64,000 nt of DNA from Azospirillum formosense (GTDB taxonomy: Bacteria; Pseudomonadota; Alphaproteobacteria; Azospirillales; Azospirillaceae): positions 325,001 to 389,000 of the forward strand of contig NZ_CP159403.1 in NCBI RefSeq assembly GCF_040500525.1. Reading direction: 5' to 3'. The position numbers and the translations under genes were made by a program. The notes under the pieces are model-generated. The model was given only the letters and a program-made list of their open reading frames with translations, did not search any database and was not told where the DNA came from. This document shows, one piece after another, positions 60,269 to 64,000 of this stretch; position 1 is the first letter of the stretch; each line of letters begins with the position of its first letter.

Positions 60269-60754
60269 ATGTCGCAACCCGCAAGGCTGATGGGGCTGGG
60301 CACGAGCGCCGACGCCGGGATGGATCCCGGTGCGGACGGTGCCGGACGCTCCTTCGCCATCGGTGAGCTGGCCGACGAATTCGGGCTGACCCACCGCACC
60401 ATCCGCCATTACGAGGACGAAGGGCTGCTGGCGCCCCAGCGCGACGGCACCGCCCGGGTCTACAGCCACCGCGACCGCGCGCGCCTCGCGCTGATCTGCC
60501 GGGGCAAGCGGCTGGGCTTCAGCCTCGCCGAGATCAAGGAATTCCTCACCCTCTACGACGCGGACGAGATCCAGAAAGAGCAGATGCGCTTCATGCAGCG
60601 CATCGCCCGCCGCCGCATCGCCGACCTGGAACGGCAGCTTCAGGACGTCCAGCAGACGCTGGGCGAGCTGCGCATCATCGACACCCAGATCTCCGACCAT
60701 TTCCGCAAGAACGGAATCACGGAGACGCAGACCACGGAGGACACGCAACCATGA
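60269..60754 (+). CDS. MerR family regulator, LiuR-like
   Basis: The 161-aa protein has the MerR winged helix (about 28-95: FAIGELADEFGLTHRTIRHY, EDEGLLAPQRDGTARVYSHR), then a long dimerisation coiled coil (RRRIADLERQLQDVQQTLGE). There is no metal-binding Cys, as expected for the LiuR/acyl-CoA group. It heads an operon with a thiolase (4-bp ATGA overlap) and a hydroxyacyl-CoA dehydrogenase. The ATG at 60269 follows a G-rich AAGGGTGGGA site; an ATG at 60245 is possible but would begin within the leader. Confidence 0.9.
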   Translation: MSQPARLMGLGTSADAGMDPGADGAGRSFAIGELADEFGLTHRTIRHYEDEGLLAPQRDGTARVYSHRDRARLALICRGKRLGFSLAEIKEFLTLYDADEIQKEQMRFMQRIARRRIADLERQLQDVQQTLGELRIIDTQISDHFRKNGITETQTTEDTQP

Positions 60755-61914
60755 CCTCGGCGCCTTTGACCACGCCCGCCAACCCGGTCGTCATCGCCGG
60801 CTACGCCCGTTCCCCCTTCGCCTTCGCCAACAAGGGCGAGCTGGCGAAGGTCCGTCCCGACGACCTGCTGGCCCATGTCGCCGCCGCGCTGGTCGAGCGC
60901 ACGGGCGTCAACCCGCAGGACATCGAGGATGTGGTCGTCGGCTGCGCCTTCCCCGAGGGCGAGCAGGGCATGAACATCGCCCGCACCGTGTCCTTCCTGG
61001 CGAAGCTGCCGCTGACCGCCGGGGCCACCACGATCAACCGCTATTGCGGTTCGTCCATGCAGGCCATCCATCAGGCGGCCGGCGCCATCCAGATGGGGGC
61101 GGGCGAGGTCTTCCTGTGCGGCGGCATCGAGTCGATGAGCCGCGTCCCGATGATGGGCTACAACCCGCTGCCCCACCCGGGCCTGAAGGACCATTATCCG
61201 GAAGCCTACTGCTCGATGGGCGTCACGGCGGAGAACGTCGCCCGCCGCTACGGGATCTCCCGCGCCGACCAGGAGGCGATGGCCGCCGAGTCCCACGCCA
61301 AGGCCGCCGCGGCCCAGCAGGCCGGGCGCCTCGCCGAGGAGATCGTCGCCATCCAGACCACCGCCGGCCTCGTGGAGCGCGACGGCTGCATCCGCCCCGG
61401 CACCAGCGGCGAGACGCTGAGCGGCCTGAAGCCGGCCTTCCTGGCCGACGGCTCGGTCACCGCCGGCACCTCCTCCCCGCTGACGGACGGCGCCTCGGCG
61501 GTTCTGGTGACGACCGAGGCCTACGCCAAGGCCAACGGCCTGCCGATCCTCGCCCGCATCCGCTCGGTCGCGGTGGCCGGCTGCGCGCCGGAGGTGATGG
61601 GCCTCGGCCCGGTCCCGGCGGCGCAGAAGGCGCTGGCGCGCGCCGGCTTGTCGATCCGGGACATCGACGTGATCGAGCTGAACGAGGCCTTCGCCGCCCA
61701 GGCCATCGCCTGCATGCGCGACCTCGACATCGATCCGGCCAAGGTGAACCTGGACGGCGGAGCCATCGCGCTCGGCCACCCGCTCGGCGCCACCGGCGCC
61801 CGCATCACCGGCAAGGCCGCGGCCCTGCTGAAGCGCGAGGGCAGGCAGTTCGCGCTCGCCACCCAGTGCATCGGCGGCGGCCAGGGCATCGCCACGGTTC
61901 TGGAAGCGGTCTGA
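60751..61914 (+). CDS. Acetyl-CoA C-acyltransferase (thiolase)
   Basis: The 387-aa enzyme performs thiolytic cleavage of 3-ketoacyl-CoA in beta-oxidation. The acyl-accepting C99 lies in TINRYCGSSMQAIH. The C-terminal catalytic motifs are NEAFAAQAIA, GGAIALGHPLGATGARI and ALATQCIGGGQGIA. Its start overlaps the MerR stop by ATGA, showing translational coupling. The downstream gene supplies the hydratase and dehydrogenase steps. FadA-type degradative function is favoured over biosynthetic acetoacetyl-CoA thiolase because of this context. Confidence 0.95.
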   Translation: MTSAPLTTPANPVVIAGYARSPFAFANKGELAKVRPDDLLAHVAAALVERTGVNPQDIEDVVVGCAFPEGEQGMNIARTVSFLAKLPLTAGATTINRYCGSSMQAIHQAAGAIQMGAGEVFLCGGIESMSRVPMMGYNPLPHPGLKDHYPEAYCSMGVTAENVARRYGISRADQEAMAAESHAKAAAAQQAGRLAEEIVAIQTTAGLVERDGCIRPGTSGETLSGLKPAFLADGSVTAGTSSPLTDGASAVLVTTEAYAKANGLPILARIRSVAVAGCAPEVMGLGPVPAAQKALARAGLSIRDIDVIELNEAFAAQAIACMRDLDIDPAKVNLDGGAIALGHPLGATGARITGKAAALLKREGRQFALATQCIGGGQGIATVLEAV

Positions 61915-61941
61915 CGGCGGCGGCACAGGGAGGCATCAACC

Positions 61942-64000
61942 ATGCAGATCAAACGCGCCGCCGTGATCGGCTCCGGCGTGATGGGCAGCGGCATCGCCGC
62001 CCATTTCGCGAACGCCGGCATCCCCGTCGTCCTGCTCGACATCCCCGCCAAGGAGGGTGACGACCGCAGTGCCATCGCCAAGGGGGCCATCCAGAGGCTT
62101 CTGAAGACCGACCCCGCGCCCTTCATGCACCCGAAGAACGCCAAGCTGGTGACTCCGGGCAATCTGGAGGATGACCTCGCCCTGCTGGCCGACGTGGATT
62201 GGATCGTCGAGGCCATCGTCGAGAATCCGGCGGTCAAGGCCGACCTCTACCGCCGCATCGACCCGGTGCGCAAGGAAGGCTCCGTGGTGTCGTCCAACAC
62301 CTCGACCATCCCGCTGGGCGTGCTGGTGGAAGGGCAGTCGGACGCCTTCAAGCGCGACTTCCTGATCACCCACTTCTTCAACCCGCCGCGCTACATGCGG
62401 CTGCTGGAGATCGTCGGCGGCGAGGCCACCCGGCCCGACGCGCTGGCCGCCGTCGCCGACGTCTGCGACCGCGCGCTGGGCAAGGGCGTGGTGCGTTGCA
62501 AGGACACGCCGGGCTTCATCGCCAACCGCATCGGCGTCTACTGGATCCAGACGGCCATCAACGCCGCCGTCGACCTCGGCCTGACGGTTGAGGAGGCCGA
62601 CGCCATCGCCGGCCGCCCCATGGGCATCCCGAAGACCGGCGTGTTCGGTCTGGTCGACCTCGTCGGCCTCGACCTGATGCCCCACATCGCGAAGAGCCTG
62701 CTGGCGACCCTGCCGGGGAACGACCCCTACCGCGCCGCCTTCCGCGAGCATCCGGTCATCACCAAAATGATCGCGGAGGGCTACACGGGCCGCAAGGGCA
62801 AGGGCGGCTTCTACCGCCTGAACCGCGACGGCGGGTCCAAGGTCAAGGAGGCCATCGACCTGTCCAGCGGCGCCTACCGCCGCTCGGACAAGCCGAAGCT
62901 GGAGAGCGTGTCCGCCGCGGGGCGCGATCTGCGGGCTCTGGCGGACTTCCCCGACAAGACCGGGCAATACGCCCGCCGGGTGCTGGCCCACACGCTGTCC
63001 TACGCGGCGTCGCTGGTGCCGGAGATCGCCGACAGCATCGTCGCGGTCGATGAGGGGATGCGGCTCGGCTACAACTGGAAGCAGGGACCGTTCGAGCTGA
63101 TCGACCGGCTGGGCACCGCCTGGTTCGCCGACCTCTGCCGCAGCGAGGGCATCCCCGTCCCGCCGCTGGTCGAGCAGGCCGCCGGGCGGCCCTTCTACCG
63201 GGTGGAGGACGGCAAGCTCCAGCACCTGACCACCGCCGGCCTCTACGACACGGTGGTGCGTCCCGACGGCGTTCTGCTGCTGTCCGACATCAAGCGGGCG
63301 TCGAAGCCGGTGTGGAAGAACGGCTCGGCCAGCCTGTGGGACATCGGCGACGGCGTTCTGTGCGTCGAGTTCACCAGCAAGATGAACGCGCTGGACGGCG
63401 ACATCATGGCCGCCTACGGCAAGGCGATGAAGCTGATCGGCGATGGAAAGGGTGACTGGAAGGCTCTGGTCATCCACAACGAGTCCGACAACTTCTCGGT
63501 CGGCGCCAATCTCGGCCTCGCCCTGTTCGCCCTGAACGTCGGGCTGTGGCCGCAGATCGAGGAGCTGGTGGAGGGCGGGCAGCGCGCCTACCGCGCCCTG
63601 AAATACGCCCCCTTCCCGGTGGTGTCGGCGCCCAGCGGCATGGCGCTCGGCGGCGGCTGCGAGATCCTGCTGCATTCCGACCATGTGCAGGCCCACGCCG
63701 AGACCTACATGGGGCTGGTCGAGGTCGGCGTCGGGCTGATCCCCGGCTGGGGCGGCTGCACGGAGATGCTGGCCCGTCACGCCGCCAACCCCCGCACGCC
63801 GAAGGGGCCGATGCCGCCGATCGCCGGGGCCTTCGAGACCATCAGCCTCGCCAAGGTCGCCAGGTCGGCGGCGGAGGCCAAGGACCTGCTGTACCTGCGC
63901 GCGAGCGACGGCATCACCATGAACCGCGACCGCCTGCTGGCCGACGCCAAGGCCAAGGCGCTGGAACTGGCCGCGAACTACACCCCGCCCGAGAAGGTCA
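61942..64000 (+). CDS. 3-hydroxyacyl-CoA dehydrogenase/enoyl-CoA hydratase (3' end cut by window)
   Basis: The frame is open from the ATG at 61942 to the window edge (686 residues). The NAD-binding N-terminus reads KRAAVIGSGVMGSGIAAHFA, followed by the dehydrogenase core HFFNPPRYMRLLEIVGGEAT and CKDTPGFIANRIG. A crotonase (enoyl-CoA hydratase) domain comes after it (about 470-620, with SAPSGMALGGGCEILLHSD and GLVEVGVGLIPGWGGCTEM). This order, dehydrogenase then hydratase, is the reverse of E. coli FadB and fits the FadN-like class. It acts with the thiolase in beta-oxidation. GGGAGG precedes the start. Confidence 0.94.
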   Translation, partial: MQIKRAAVIGSGVMGSGIAAHFANAGIPVVLLDIPAKEGDDRSAIAKGAIQRLLKTDPAPFMHPKNAKLVTPGNLEDDLALLADVDWIVEAIVENPAVKADLYRRIDPVRKEGSVVSSNTSTIPLGVLVEGQSDAFKRDFLITHFFNPPRYMRLLEIVGGEATRPDALAAVADVCDRALGKGVVRCKDTPGFIANRIGVYWIQTAINAAVDLGLTVEEADAIAGRPMGIPKTGVFGLVDLVGLDLMPHIAKSLLATLPGNDPYRAAFREHPVITKMIAEGYTGRKGKGGFYRLNRDGGSKVKEAIDLSSGAYRRSDKPKLESVSAAGRDLRALADFPDKTGQYARRVLAHTLSYAASLVPEIADSIVAVDEGMRLGYNWKQGPFELIDRLGTAWFADLCRSEGIPVPPLVEQAAGRPFYRVEDGKLQHLTTAGLYDTVVRPDGVLLLSDIKRASKPVWKNGSASLWDIGDGVLCVEFTSKMNALDGDIMAAYGKAMKLIGDGKGDWKALVIHNESDNFSVGANLGLALFALNVGLWPQIEELVEGGQRAYRALKYAPFPVVSAPSGMALGGGCEILLHSDHVQAHAETYMGLVEVGVGLIPGWGGCTEMLARHAANPRTPKGPMPPIAGAFETISLAKVARSAAEAKDLLYLRASDGITMNRDRLLADAKAKALELAANYTPPEKV

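Overview
The window looks like chromosome or chromid DNA from a free-living, metabolically versatile alphaproteobacterium, most likely an Azospirillum or close Rhodospirillales relative. This is inferred from the very high GC with strong G/C third-codon bias, three TRAP-type transporter sets, cache-domain sensors, a DUF1611/DgcN protein and sugar-acid catabolic genes. No plasmid, phage, IS or CRISPR signature was seen. Most long open frames antisense to real genes are by-products of the base composition.

Layout. 1-6.8 kb: the 5' part of a cache sensor, a 62-aa protein with a relative 35 kb away, a MarR regulator, a secreted surface-antigen-type protein, two peptidoglycan enzymes (L,D-transpeptidase and DD-carboxypeptidase, divergent), a SelW/Rdx-like protein and a Cys-rich unknown. 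6.8-16.5 kb: an ABC importer of the AEP/Fe3+ type with a Pho-box-like promoter and a converging ATPase gene, an MBL-fold hydrolase, an Na+/H+ antiporter, a YeeE/YedE transporter and an orphan RTX protein of lower GC. 16.7-24.7 kb: a LysR regulator divergent from the glutathione-dependent formaldehyde pathway (dehydrogenase and S-formylglutathione hydrolase), then a TAXI-TRAP importer in operon with a DgcN-type (D-glutamate N-acetyltransferase family) protein, then a NUDIX hydrolase.

24.8-32.5 kb: one minus-strand operon, GntR regulator - LgoD-like dehydrogenase - TRAP P/Q/M - altronate dehydratase - tagaturonate reductase. It reads as uptake and oxidation of L-galactonate (or a related hexonate) through tagaturonate and altronate to 2-keto-3-deoxygluconate. 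33.0-37.0 kb: tRNA-Leu(GAG), then an unusual three-gene unit whose last product joins DnaJ-type zinc-binding repeats, membrane segments and a peptidoglycan-binding-like segment, followed by several tiny genes. 37.3-44 kb: a large MscS channel, an MFS transporter, a secreted glutathione peroxidase, a DUF3429 protein and DusA. 44-50.5 kb: an RpiR regulator divergent from a second DctPQM-type TRAP set, converging on a secreted toroid-like protein and a fumarylacetoacetate-hydrolase-family enzyme; twin palindromes sit in the regulator/TRAP gap. 50.7-59.7 kb: two small proteins, an aminotransferase, a cache-type histidine kinase and a 1621-aa bacterial alpha-2-macroglobulin whose thioester motif is lost. 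59.8-64 kb: a small membrane protein, then a MerR (LiuR-like) regulator - thiolase - 3-hydroxyacyl-CoA dehydrogenase/enoyl-CoA hydratase operon that runs off the end.

The best candidates for new biology are the DnaJ-zinc/membrane operon, the two-copy DnaA-box-like intergenic element, the TAXI-TRAP/DgcN unit and the thioester-less macroglobulin. All functional assignments rest on reading motifs and gene context by eye; no database search was possible.
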